NCBI RefSeq assembly: GCF_036346595.1
Contig: NZ_CP107834.1
Coordinates: 4,340,001 to 4,404,000, forward strand
Source: Streptomyces sp. NBC_00525
GTDB lineage: Bacteria > Actinomycetota > Actinomycetes > Streptomycetales > Streptomycetaceae
Length of the DNA stretch: 64,000 bases
Reading direction: 5' to 3'
The translations under genes were made by a program, and so were the position numbers. Below, piece after piece: positions 32,817 through 40,689 of this stretch (position 1 is the first letter of the stretch; the number at the start of each line of letters is the position of its first letter). Below the pieces are notes generated by a model. The model was given only the letters and a program-made list of their open reading frames with translations. It had not been told where the DNA came from and did not search any database.

Positions 32817-33105
32817 CCGCCGCGCCGAACGGAATGTGGACATCCTGTGGACGTATCGGCCGCCGTCGCGGCACCGCTCCGGCACGCGCGGGCATCCACG
32901 CAGGTCACAGCCGTACGAAGAGGCGGAGGTCGTCTCCGGAGCGCAGCCTCTCACTCTCGGAGAGTAATTATTCCGCGCCGCGGCGCCCACCATCCCTTAC
33001 GAAGGGTTATGGTGGAAACCCCCCCTCGGGCCGGTCCGTAACCCCCCCCACGGACCGGCCCGTTTTCTCATGCCCCGCAAGGGGCAAGGCGGTTGGGCGC
33101 CGCGC
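32817..33105 (+). other. Intergenic region with palindromes; candidate small transcript
   Basis: 289 bases between the 152-aa gene and the convergent aldo/keto reductase stop. It has ACTCTC-G-GAGAGT (32953-32965), an imperfect inverted repeat 32989-33013 (ACCAT-CCCTT...AAGGG-TT-ATGGT) and a strong terminator with a T-run (33028-33061, separate entry). The terminator is more than 200 bases past the last plus-strand stop, so either a long 3' UTR or an independent small RNA ends here. Confidence 0.45.
33028..33061 (+). terminator. Intrinsic terminator with T-tract
   Basis: GGGCCGGTCCGT (33028-33039) pairs perfectly with ACGGACCGGCCC (33050-33061), followed by GTTTT on the plus strand. The T-run indicates plus-strand orientation. 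Confidence 0.85.
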
Positions 33106-34146
33106 TCAGCCGCGCGCGGCCCAGATGTTGGTGCCCTCGGTGTCCACCGCGAACGCGTCGATCTCCGTCAGCTCCCCGGCCGTCAGCTCCGGGCCCGCGA
33201 GCGCCGCCACGTTCTCCTCCAGCTGCGCCACGCTCGACGCGCCGATCAGGGCCGACGTCATACGGCTGTCGCGCAGCACCCAGGTCAGGGCCAGCTGCGC
33301 CAGCGACTGGCCCCGGCGGCGCGCGATGTCGTTCAGCCCGTTGAGCCGGCGGACCACCTCGTCCGACAGCAGCCGGGGGTCGAGCGACTTGCCCTGCGTC
33401 GCGCGCGAACCCTCCGGGATGCCGTTCAGATACTTGCCGGTCAGCAGTCCCTGGGCCAGCGGCACGAAGGAGATGCAGCCCATGCCGGCCGCCTCCAGCG
33501 TGTCCAGCAGCCCGTCCTCCTCGGTCCAGCGGTTGATCATCGAGTAGGACGGCTGGTGGATCAGGGCCGGCACCCCCATCTCCCGCAGCAGCCGCGCCGC
33601 CTCGGCCGTCTGCGCCGAGTTGTACGAGGACACCCCCACGTACAGCGCCTTGCCCCGGTGTACGGCGGAGGCGAGCGCCCCCATCGTCTCCTCCAGCGGG
33701 GTCTCCGGGTCGAAGCGGTGCGAGTAGAAGATGTCGACGTAGTCCAGGCCGGTCCGCCGCAGCGAGGCGTCCAGCGACGACAGCAGGTACTTGCGGGACC
33801 CCCACTCCCCGTACGGGCCGGGGTGCATCTCGTACCCCGCCTTGGTCGAGACGAGCAGTTCGTCCCGGTACGGGGCGAAGTCCTGCCGGAACAGCTTGCC
33901 GAAGTTCAGCTCGGCGGAGCCGGCCGGCGGACCGTAGTTGTTGGCCAGGTCGAAGTGGGTCACCCCGAGGTCGAAGGCGCGGCGCAGGATGGCCCGCTGG
34001 GAGGCGAGCGACCGGTCGTCGCCGAAGTTGTGCCACAGCCCGAGCGAGACGGCCGGGAGTTTGAGGCCGCTGCGTCCGCTGCGCCGGTACTCCATGGAGT
34101 CGTAGCGCGAGCCGGCGGCCAGGTAGGGGGAGGAGGAATCAGTCAC
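33106..34146 (-). CDS. Aldo/keto reductase (YghZ-like)
   Basis: 346 residues of the aldo/keto reductase superfamily, close to L-glyceraldehyde-3-phosphate reductases and potassium-channel beta subunits. Seen: FDLAN-NYGPPAGSAE with catalytic Asp and Tyr, KAGYEMHPGPYGEWGSRKYLLSSLDASLRRTG, YVDIFYSHRFDP, and C-terminal NADPH-phosphate region (GASSVAQLEENVAAL). NADPH-dependent reduction of small aldehydes is likely. The GTG at 34146 has AAGGAG at the right distance. It diverges from uppS; the 203 bases between them hold both promoters. Confidence 0.9.
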   Translation of the reverse strand: MTDSSSPYLAAGSRYDSMEYRRSGRSGLKLPAVSLGLWHNFGDDRSLASQRAILRRAFDLGVTHFDLANNYGPPAGSAELNFGKLFRQDFAPYRDELLVSTKAGYEMHPGPYGEWGSRKYLLSSLDASLRRTGLDYVDIFYSHRFDPETPLEETMGALASAVHRGKALYVGVSSYNSAQTAEAARLLREMGVPALIHQPSYSMINRWTEEDGLLDTLEAAGMGCISFVPLAQGLLTGKYLNGIPEGSRATQGKSLDPRLLSDEVVRRLNGLNDIARRRGQSLAQLALTWVLRDSRMTSALIGASSVAQLEENVAALAGPELTAGELTEIDAFAVDTEGTNIWAARG

Positions 34147-34349
34147 GATTCTCTCCTTATCACGGAGTTGTGACAGGCCGGGTTGGGTGGGGGCGGGGCC
34201 CGCGCAGTAATGTGGTTGCCCTGACGGGACTGCCATGACACGGCGGGGCGATCCGCCCCCTTCCAGTGCGGCGATCCGATCCCCAGGGGACGACCCCGGA
34301 CCCCTGACACGGGGCCGGCGGGCCCGCACGGAACCGAGAGGTGGACTCA

Positions 34350-35111
34350 GTGAACTTGCGCGACCTGGTGTACGGGCTCTACGCGCGCCGGGTGGAGGGC
34401 CGCCTGGACCACACCCAGGTGCCCAAGCACATCGGAGTCATCCTCGACGGCAACCGGCGCTGGGCCAAGGCGTCCGGCGGCACCGCCGCCGAGGGGCACC
34501 AGGCCGGGGCGGAGAAGATCAAGGAGCTCCTCGGCTGGTGCAGCGAGACCGACGTCGAGGTCGTCACGCTCTGGATGCTCTCCACCGACAACTTCGACCG
34601 GCCCGAGTCGGAGCTGACCCCGCTGCTCGGCATCATCGAGAACACCGTGCGCGGCCTCGCCGCGGACGGCCGCTGGCGCGTCCACCACGTCGGCACACTC
34701 GATCTGCTGCCCGCCCACACCCAGACCGTCCTCAAGGAGGCCGAACAGGCCACGGTCGGGGTGGACGGCATACTCGTCAATGTCGCCGTCGGCTACGGCG
34801 GCCGGCAGGAGATCGCCGACGCCGTGCGCTCCCTGCTCCTCGAACACTCCGCCAAGGGCACCTCCTTCGAGGACCTCGCCGAGATCGTCTCCACCGACCT
34901 GATCTCCGAGCACCTCTACACGCGCGGCCAGCCCGATCCCGACCTGGTCATCCGCACCAGCGGCGAGCAGCGGCTGTCCGGTTTCATGCTCTGGCAGAGC
35001 GCCCATTCCGAGTACTACTTCTGCGAGGTCTTCTGGCCCGCCTTCCGCCGGGTCGACTTCCTGCGGGCACTGCGCGACTACGCGGCCCGCCACCGCCGCT
35101 ACGGAGGCTGA
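34350..35111 (+). CDS. uppS: Z-isoprenyl diphosphate synthase (UppS family)
   Basis: 253 residues. Cis-prenyltransferases elongate allylic diphosphates with IPP to give polyprenyl carriers for wall synthesis. The signature HIGVILDGNRRWAK with catalytic Asp, STDNFDRPE and the C-terminal LVIRTSGEQRLSGFMLWQSAHSEYYF are complete. It resembles the shorter-product actinobacterial homologue group, so it may be a second cis-prenyltransferase rather than the main UPP synthase. GTG at 34350 (NLRDLVYGLY) lies 8 bases after GAGAGG; GTG at 34341 is too close to it. Confidence 0.92.
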   Translation: MNLRDLVYGLYARRVEGRLDHTQVPKHIGVILDGNRRWAKASGGTAAEGHQAGAEKIKELLGWCSETDVEVVTLWMLSTDNFDRPESELTPLLGIIENTVRGLAADGRWRVHHVGTLDLLPAHTQTVLKEAEQATVGVDGILVNVAVGYGGRQEIADAVRSLLLEHSAKGTSFEDLAEIVSTDLISEHLYTRGQPDPDLVIRTSGEQRLSGFMLWQSAHSEYYFCEVFWPAFRRVDFLRALRDYAARHRRYGG

Positions 35112-35410
35112 GACCCCCACCGCAGAGGCCGGGACCCCCCGTTCGGCATGGCCGGACGTGTATGAGGGCATATCCCTGACAGGTCGGCGCCCGGTCACCA
35201 GCCAGGCGGGCGCCGTGTCCAAGCGAGCGGCATCGAGTCCGCTCGCCCGGGAGGCCCTTTGCACACGAAGGACCGTACATACGGTGCGGCTGACGTGGAG
35301 GGCCGGCGCACGGCCCGCGCGAGGTGGCCGGAGCCCGGTCCGTCCTCTCCCATTGGGATGCTCCGCGACGCCGTCGCACCCCAACCTCTTCCGAGGGGGT
35401 ACGTCCTTCC
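35112..35410 (+). promoter_or_regulatory. Region upstream of phoH with palindromes
   Basis: 299 bases without a gene. It contains a hairpin GCGAGCGG (35223-35230) / CCGCTCGC (35239-35246) and a 14-base inverted repeat ACCGTA-CA-TACGGT (35272-35285), an operator-like site about 125 bases before the phoH start. No clear promoter hexamers seen. Confidence 0.5.
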
Positions 35411-36733
35411 GTGGTGACCAGCACAAAGCGCCGCATGCCCGACAGGCGCACCTACGTTCTCGACACCAGCGTCCTGCTGGCCGATCCGAACGCCATGGCC
35501 CGCTTCGACGAGCACGAAGTCGTGCTCCCGGTCGTCGTGGTCACGGAACTGGAGGCCAAACGGCACCATCCGGAACTCGGCTACTTCGCACGCCAGGCCC
35601 TGCGCCTGCTGGACGACTTCCGGGTCCGCTACGGCCGGCTGGACGCGCCGATCCCCCTCGGGGATCTCGGCGGGACGCTCCGCGTCGAGCTCAACCACTC
35701 CGATCCCGGCGTCCTGCCCGCCGGCTACCGGTTGGGGGACAACGACTCACGGATTCTCGCGGTCGCGCGCAACCTCCAGGCCGAGGGGTACGACGTCACG
35801 GTCGTCTCCAAGGACCTGCCGCTGCGGATCAAGGCCTCGTCGGTCGGCCTGCTGGCCGAGGAGTACCGCGCCGAACTGGCCATCACCGACTCCGGCTGGA
35901 CGGGCATGGCGGAACTGCCCCTCGCCGCCGACCAGATCGACCTGCTCTTCGCCGAGGACACGCTGTACGTCCCCGAGGCCGCCGAGCTGCCCGTGCACAC
36001 CGGCCTGGTCCTCCAGTCCGAACGCGGCAAGGCACTGGGCCGGGTGACCCCCGACGGCAACGTACGCCTGGTGCGCGGCGACCGGGAGGCGTTCGGCATC
36101 CACGGCCGCAGCGCCGAGCAGCGCATCGCCCTGGACCTGCTGCTGGACCAGGAGGTGGGCATCGTCTCGCTGGGCGGCCGGGCCGGCACCGGCAAGTCCG
36201 CGCTGGCGCTCTGTGCGGGCCTGGAGGCGGTTCTGGAGCGCGGACAGCACAAGAAGGTGATGGTCTTCCGCCCGCTGTACGCGGTCGGCGGACAGGAGCT
36301 CGGCTATCTCCCCGGCAGCGAGGCCGAGAAGATGAGCCCCTGGGCGCAGGCCGTCTTCGACACGCTGTCCGCCGTCTCCGGGCGCGAGGTGATCGAGGAG
36401 GTGCTGGGGCGCGGGATGCTGGAGATCCTGCCGCTCACCCACATCCGGGGCCGCTCGCTGCACGACGCCTTCGTGATCGTGGACGAGGCCCAGTCGCTCG
36501 AACGCAACGTCCTGCTGACCGTGTTGTCCCGGATCGGCACGAATTCCCGGGTCGTGCTCACCCACGACGTGGCCCAGCGGGACAACCTCAGAGTCGGCCG
36601 GTACGACGGAGTGGTCGCCGTCGTGGAGAAGCTGAAGGGCCATCCGCTCTTCGCCCACGTCACGCTCACGCGCTCCGAGCGTTCCCGTATCGCCGCACTG
36701 GTGACCGAAATGCTGGAGGAAGGCCAGATCTGA
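35411..36733 (+). CDS. phoH: PIN-PhoH fusion protein (PhoH2-type)
   Basis: 440 residues joining an N-terminal PIN RNase domain ([37 protein letters not shown] with acidic metal ligands) to a PhoH-type ATPase ([37 protein letters not shown]). Such proteins are RNA helicase/ribonucleases. Start GTG 35411, with GAGGGGG about 12 bases upstream; ATG 35435 is possible. A strong terminator follows. Its usual Streptomyces partner, a transglycosylase gene, is next. Confidence 0.92.
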   Translation: MVTSTKRRMPDRRTYVLDTSVLLADPNAMARFDEHEVVLPVVVVTELEAKRHHPELGYFARQALRLLDDFRVRYGRLDAPIPLGDLGGTLRVELNHSDPGVLPAGYRLGDNDSRILAVARNLQAEGYDVTVVSKDLPLRIKASSVGLLAEEYRAELAITDSGWTGMAELPLAADQIDLLFAEDTLYVPEAAELPVHTGLVLQSERGKALGRVTPDGNVRLVRGDREAFGIHGRSAEQRIALDLLLDQEVGIVSLGGRAGTGKSALALCAGLEAVLERGQHKKVMVFRPLYAVGGQELGYLPGSEAEKMSPWAQAVFDTLSAVSGREVIEEVLGRGMLEILPLTHIRGRSLHDAFVIVDEAQSLERNVLLTVLSRIGTNSRVVLTHDVAQRDNLRVGRYDGVVAVVEKLKGHPLFAHVTLTRSERSRIAALVTEMLEEGQI

Positions 36734-36751
36734 TACGGATTGGGATACCGA

Positions 36752-36788
36752 CGCCGCCCGGCGGGCCAAGCAGCCTAGCCGGGCGGCG
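36752..36788 (+). terminator. Terminator after phoH
   Basis: CGCCGCCCGGC (36752-36762) pairs perfectly with GCCGGGCGGCG (36778-36788), loop of 15 bases, starting 18 bases after the stop. Confidence 0.8.
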
Positions 36789-37122
36789 GCGCGTCGCGGT
36801 GCCTTTTCCGAAATTCAGATGCTCCAAACGAGGTGTGACCTTTCACACGCAACGGAGAATTGCTTCCCGGTGTCTCGTTCCGGCAAAGTCTTGCTTCCGT
36901 CAGGCCCCGCATACGGCACACCGGCACCTCCAGAGGCGCCACGCACCACACAACTCAACAACCGCCGTCCGTATGCCGCCCGCGAGTACCACGCGGCGCT
37001 TCCTCCGGGGAGCCGCCCACCGGGCCCGTGCCTCCCGTGACCCAAGCTGTAGGGAGGCCAGTGCCAGGGGCACGATTGCGCCCGCGAGGTCACCTAAGCG
37101 GGCGATGCTGGAAGGACACCGT
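36789..37122 (+). promoter_or_regulatory. Long structured leader before the transglycosylase gene
   Basis: 334 bases without a gene. An inverted repeat GTGTGA-CCTT-TCACAC (36833-36848) looks like an operator. Close to the gene, three stems can form: CCTCCC (37031-37036)/GGGAGG (37052-37057), GTGCC (37061-37065)/GGCAC (37069-37073) and CGCCCGC (37079-37085)/GCGGGCG (37098-37104), the last ending 6 bases before the ribosome site. In Streptomyces, wall-hydrolase genes are known to be controlled by c-di-AMP (ydaO-type) riboswitches; the position fits, but I cannot match the full consensus. Confidence 0.5.
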
Positions 37123-37830
37123 GTGAGCCGGATTTCGGTCCGGGGGTTCGCCGTGGCATCCGCCACCGCGGTCACCACCGTAGGCGCCGTCGTAGGCGTT
37201 GCAGCAGGCAGCACTCCCGCTGTCGACGACAACAACTTCGAGGCGACCGCAGCCGACACCACGCTGCTCGCAGACATTCCCGCGGGCCAGCAGGCCCAGG
37301 TGCAGACCGCTTCGCTGACGCAGCAGGCCGACGCGCAGGCGTCCGCCGCCGACGCGGCCGCGAAGAAGTCCGCGGAGGAGTCCGCCCGCGTCCAGGCCGC
37401 CAAGGACGCCAAGTCCAAGAAGCAGGCGGCCGAGGACAAGCTGGAGCGCGAGCGCGAGGCGGCGAAGAAGGAGCGCGAGGAGCGGGCGAGCCGTTCCCAG
37501 GTCCGCTCCACCGCCACGTTCGCCCAGCAGAGCTCCTACTCGGTGGCCGAGGTCCAGGCCATCGCCCGGCAGATCGTGCCCGCCGACCAGTTCCAGTGCT
37601 TCAGCAACATCGTGAACCACGAGTCGAGCTGGAACTACCGGGCGAGCAACCCCTCCTCGGGTGCCTACGGTCTCGTCCAGGCCCTGCCCGGCTCCAAGAT
37701 GTCGTCGGCCGGCGCCGACTGGATGACCAACCCGGCCACCCAGATCAAGTGGGGCCTCAGCTACATGAACAACCGCTACGACAGCCCCTGCGGCGCGTGG
37801 TCGTTCTGGCAGGCCAACCACTGGTACTAG
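37123..37830 (+). CDS. Secreted lytic transglycosylase-like cell-wall hydrolase
   Basis: 235 residues. Signal or anchor segment (GFAVASATAVTTVGAVVGVAAGS), then an Ala/Lys/Glu-rich coiled coil (about 65-125), then a C-terminal SLT-like domain: VPADQFQCFSNIVNHESSWNYRASNPSSGAYGLVQALPGSKM with catalytic Glu in NHESSW, and NNRYDSPCGAWSFWQANHWY at the end. It would cleave peptidoglycan outside the cell, as in growth or spore germination. GTG at 37123 has GAAGGA six bases upstream. A structured leader precedes it and a strong terminator follows. Confidence 0.9.
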   Translation: MSRISVRGFAVASATAVTTVGAVVGVAAGSTPAVDDNNFEATAADTTLLADIPAGQQAQVQTASLTQQADAQASAADAAAKKSAEESARVQAAKDAKSKKQAAEDKLEREREAAKKEREERASRSQVRSTATFAQQSSYSVAEVQAIARQIVPADQFQCFSNIVNHESSWNYRASNPSSGAYGLVQALPGSKMSSAGADWMTNPATQIKWGLSYMNNRYDSPCGAWSFWQANHWY

Positions 37831-37857
37831 AACCAGGGTTCACCCGCTCAACCACGT

Positions 37858-37890
37858 GAAGCCCCTCGCCGTCCTACGGTGAGGGGCTTC
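37858..37890 (+). terminator. Terminator after the transglycosylase gene
   Basis: GAAGCCCCTC (37858-37867) pairs with GAGGGGCTTC (37881-37890). The stem continues with CCGT/ACGG around a 3-base loop. Confidence 0.85.
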
Positions 37891-37961
37891 GCGCGTGTAC
37901 CGTCGTGCGGTACCGCTCCGGGGGAGTGGTGGGCAGAGCGGACGGGGGTAGAGGAACGGTT

Positions 37962-39344
37962 ATGTCGAAACTGCCGGGATGGCTCGGACAACTGGGTGCC
38001 GAGCTGAGCAGGCTGAGCGAGCGCCTCGAAGAACGGCGGGTCGATACGGTGGCCGACGAGCCCCCTCTCACGGACCCGGACACACCGGTTCCGGCGGAGG
38101 GCGGCAAGGACGAGACACCGCCCGTCGACCAGGTGCCCGCCCCGCCGACGTACGCGCCCACCGTCGCCGCGCGGCCCGATCCGGTCGCGGCGATCCCGTG
38201 GGGGATGCGGGTCGCCGCCGAGGCGGGCTGGCGGCTGCTGGTGCTCGCGGGAACCCTCTGGGTGCTGATGCGGGTCATCAGCGCCGTGCAACTGGTGGTG
38301 CTGGCCTTCGTCGCCGCGCTGCTCGTCACCGCGCTGCTCCAGCCGACCGTCGCCCGGCTGCGGCGTTACGGCCTGCCCAGGGGGCTGGCCACCGCGGTCA
38401 CGGCGATCTCCGGGTTCGTCATCATGGGCCTGGTCGGCTGGTTCGTGGTGTGGCAGGTCATGGACAACATCGACACCCTGTCCGACAAGGTGACGAAGGG
38501 GATCGACGACCTCAAGAACTGGCTGCTCGACAGCCCGTTCCATGTGACCGACAAGCAGATCAACAACATCGCGCAGAACCTCAGCGACACCGTCGGCACC
38601 AACACCGAGGCCATCACCTCCGCCGGGCTCCAGGGCGTCACCGTGGTCGTGGAGTTCATGACCGGCGCCCTGCTCGCGATGTTCTCGACGCTCTTCCTGC
38701 TCTACGACGGTGCCCGCATCTGGAACTGGGTGCTCAAGCTGGTGCCCGCCCAGGCACGGCCCGGAGTGGCGGGTGCGGGGCCGCGCGCCTGGCGGACCCT
38801 GACCGCCTACATCCGGGGCACGGTCATCGTCGCGCTGATCGACGCCATCTTCATCGGGCTCGGGATCTACTTCCTCGACGTCCCGATGGCGGTGCCGCTG
38901 GCCGTCTTCATCTTCCTGTTCGCCTTCATCCCGCTCGTCGGCGCGGTGGTCTCCGGGGCGCTGGCGGTGGTCGTGGCGCTGGTCACCGAGGGCGTGTTCA
39001 CGGCGCTGATGGTGCTGGCGGTGGTCCTCGCGGTGCAGCAGATCGAGGGCCATGTGCTCCAGCCGTTCATCCTGGGGCGCGCGGTGCGGGTGCATCCGCT
39101 GGCCGTGGTGCTCTCGGTGGCCGCGGGCGGCATGATCGCCGGCATCGGGGGCGCGGTCGTCGCGGTGCCGCTGGTCGCGGTGACCAACACGGTGGTCGGC
39201 TATCTGCGGGCCTACGGGCAGGAGGAGTCGCGCCGCCACTCTCCGCCGCCGCACGGCTCGACCGCGCTGGACGCGGCCCCGGTCGCGGCCCCCGGCGCCC
39301 CGCCGGGCGGGGGCGACGGCGGACCGGAGCGGGACGCCCCGTAA
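37962..39344 (+). CDS. AI-2E family transporter / permease
   Basis: 460-residue membrane protein of the AI-2E exporter (UPF0118/PerM) family, with about eight helices. Seen: VISAVQLVVLAFVAALLVTALLQPTVARLRRYGLPRG, ISGFVIMGLVGWFVVWQVM, FMTGALLAMFSTLFLLYDG, FIFLFAFIPLVGAVVSGALAVV, and GHVLQPFILGRAVRVHPLAVVLSV, which is the family signature. Substrate is unknown in Streptomyces. Hydrophilic, acidic N-terminus of about 75 residues. The ATG at 37962 follows GAGGA. Its stop lies in an 18-bp tandem repeat. Confidence 0.9.
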   Translation: MSKLPGWLGQLGAELSRLSERLEERRVDTVADEPPLTDPDTPVPAEGGKDETPPVDQVPAPPTYAPTVAARPDPVAAIPWGMRVAAEAGWRLLVLAGTLWVLMRVISAVQLVVLAFVAALLVTALLQPTVARLRRYGLPRGLATAVTAISGFVIMGLVGWFVVWQVMDNIDTLSDKVTKGIDDLKNWLLDSPFHVTDKQINNIAQNLSDTVGTNTEAITSAGLQGVTVVVEFMTGALLAMFSTLFLLYDGARIWNWVLKLVPAQARPGVAGAGPRAWRTLTAYIRGTVIVALIDAIFIGLGIYFLDVPMAVPLAVFIFLFAFIPLVGAVVSGALAVVVALVTEGVFTALMVLAVVLAVQQIEGHVLQPFILGRAVRVHPLAVVLSVAAGGMIAGIGGAVVAVPLVAVTNTVVGYLRAYGQEESRRHSPPPHGSTALDAAPVAAPGAPPGGGDGGPERDAP

Positions 39345-39393
39345 CGCGGACACGCCCTGTAAGGCGGACACGCCCCGTAAGGCGGACACGAAG
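39331..39393 (+). repeat. 18-bp tandem repeat at the AI-2E gene end
   Basis: Units 39345-39362 and 39363-39380 differ at two bases, with partial copies before (39331-39344) and after (39381-39393). Each contains TAA, and because 18 is a multiple of three the stops at 39342, 39360 and 39378 are all in the AI-2E reading frame. Confidence 0.9.
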
Positions 39394-39395
39394 AA

Positions 39396-39429
39396 GGGCC
39401 CCTCGGACGGTCGGTCGTCCTCGGGGCCC
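39396..39429. terminator. Convergent terminator between AI-2E and ahpD genes
   Basis: GGGCCCC-TC-GGACG (39396-39409) pairs with CGTCC-TC-GGGGCCC (39416-39429) with a small internal loop. Confidence 0.75.
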
Positions 39430-39456
39430 CTCTGGTATCCAGGGTACTGCGGTTGC

Positions 39457-39990
39457 CTACTCGGCGAGTACGCCCTCGGCCTCCAGGGTCACGCCCACCG
39501 CCTGGATCACCGAGGCGATCTTGACGGCTTCCTGGATGGTCTCACGGTCCACACCGGCCTTGCGCAGGACCTGCTCGTGCGAGTCCAGGCACTGGCCGCA
39601 GCCGTTGATCGCGGAGACGGCCAGCGACCACAGCTCGAAGTCGACCTTCTCCACGCCCGGCTTGCCGATGACGTTCATCCGCAGGCCCGCGCGCAGGTTC
39701 CCGTACTCGGGGTCCGAGAGCAGGTGGCGGGTCCGGTAGAAGACGTTGTTCATCGCCATGATGGCGGCGGCCGACTTCGCGGCGGTGTACGCCTCCGCGG
39801 AGAGGTTGGCCTTGGCCTCCGGCTCCAGCTCGCGCAGCACCTTCGGCGAGCGCGAGGCGATCGCGCAGGCCAGGACGGTGCCCCAGAGCTGCTGCTGCGG
39901 GAGTTCGCTGTTGCCGATGACCGAGCCGAGGTTCAGCTTCAGGTCCTTGGCGAAGTCCGGTATCGAGGACTTCAGTTCGTCGAGAGCCAT
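39457..39990 (-). CDS. ahpD: Alkyl hydroperoxidase AhpD
   Basis: 177 residues, all helical. AhpD reduces AhpC in actinobacteria, taking electrons from a dihydrolipoamide system. The active site [10 protein letters not shown] is complete (Cys131, Cys134, His138) with the upstream Glu in [14 protein letters not shown] at 39990 lies 12 bases after the ahpC stop, so the two are one operon. The order ahpC-ahpD with divergent oxyR is as described for S. coelicolor. Confidence 0.96.
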   Translation of the reverse strand: MALDELKSSIPDFAKDLKLNLGSVIGNSELPQQQLWGTVLACAIASRSPKVLRELEPEAKANLSAEAYTAAKSAAAIMAMNNVFYRTRHLLSDPEYGNLRAGLRMNVIGKPGVEKVDFELWSLAVSAINGCGQCLDSHEQVLRKAGVDRETIQEAVKIASVIQAVGVTLEAEGVLAE

Positions 39991-40002
39991 GGTGGTATCA
40001 GC

Positions 40003-40557
40003 TCACTCGCCCGAGAGGAGCGCGACCGGGTCCAGGGTGTTCTCGCCCTTGGTCCAGTTGCAGGGGCAGAGCTCGTCGGTCTGCAGGGCGTCGAGGACCC
40101 GCAGGACCTCCTTGGGGTTACGGCCCACGGAACCGGCGGTGACCATCGTGAACTGGATCTCGTTGTTCTGGTCCACGATGAAGACGGCGCGCTGGGCGAA
40201 GCCGTCCTCGCCCTCGATGCCGAGCGCGCGCATCAGCTCGTGCTTGGAGTCGGCCATCATCGGGAAGGGCAGGTCCGTCAGGTCCGGGTGGTCCTTGCGC
40301 CAGGCGTGGTGCACGAACTCGGAGTCGCCGGAGAAGCCGAGGATCTGGGCGTCACGGTCGGCGAACTCGTCGTTCAGCTTGCCGAAGGCGGCGATCTCGG
40401 TCGGGCACACGAAGGTGAAGTCCTTCGGCCACGCGAAGACGATCTTCCACTGACCCTCGTAGGTCTTGTGGTTGATCTGCTCGAACTCCTTGCCGCTCTC
40501 CAGCGAGACGCAGGCGGTCAGATCGAACTCGGGGAACTTGTCACCGACAGTGAGCAC
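40003..40557 (-). CDS. ahpC: Peroxiredoxin AhpC
   Basis: 184-residue typical 2-Cys peroxiredoxin that reduces organic peroxides and hydrogen peroxide. Peroxidatic Cys51 in DFTFVCPTEIAAFG. The C-terminal resolving region reads ELCPCNWTKGE (Cys164 and Cys166), a CPC pair characteristic of actinobacterial AhpC. GTG start at 40557 with GGAGAG upstream. Divergent from oxyR across 132 bases. Expression should be induced by peroxide through OxyR. Confidence 0.96.
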   Translation of the reverse strand: MLTVGDKFPEFDLTACVSLESGKEFEQINHKTYEGQWKIVFAWPKDFTFVCPTEIAAFGKLNDEFADRDAQILGFSGDSEFVHHAWRKDHPDLTDLPFPMMADSKHELMRALGIEGEDGFAQRAVFIVDQNNEIQFTMVTAGSVGRNPKEVLRVLDALQTDELCPCNWTKGENTLDPVALLSGE

Positions 40558-40689
40558 GCGCTCTCCTTACAGCGTAGGTCCTCCCCTTTTGGGGGAGTTC
40601 CTGGGGGTTGGACGATCTCCACCATGGCACAGAGTGCATTGATCGCGGAAATAGCTACACTTGGTCGTGATGATCGGAGGTACCTATCA
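40558..40689. promoter_or_regulatory. ahpC-oxyR divergent promoter region
   Basis: 132 bases. It contains CTCCCC-TTTTG-GGGGAG (40581-40597), a hairpin near the ahpC leader, and the A+T-richer block around 40639-40665 with ATAG (40651-40654) and two TGATCG copies, the best candidate for OxyR binding. The exact operator cannot be fixed by reading. Confidence 0.55.

Noticed and set aside
32835..32854. Two TGTGGAC-type sequences resembling DnaA boxes
   Set aside because: TGTGGACAT and TGTGGACGT are imperfect and only two. There are no dnaA, dnaN or other origin genes nearby, so an origin is not supported.
32847..33041. 64-codon frame in the gap before the aldo/keto reductase
   Set aside because: No ribosome site and an Arg-rich chance composition; it runs across the palindromes and into the terminator.
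36833..36848. Assignment of the GTGTGA/TCACAC dyad as a Crp site
   Set aside because: The spacer is 4 bases instead of the 6 needed between Crp half-sites, so I report it only as an unassigned dyad.
36815..37093. Small open frames on both strands in the transglycosylase leader
   Set aside because: They lack ribosome sites and coding composition, and overlap the RNA stems.
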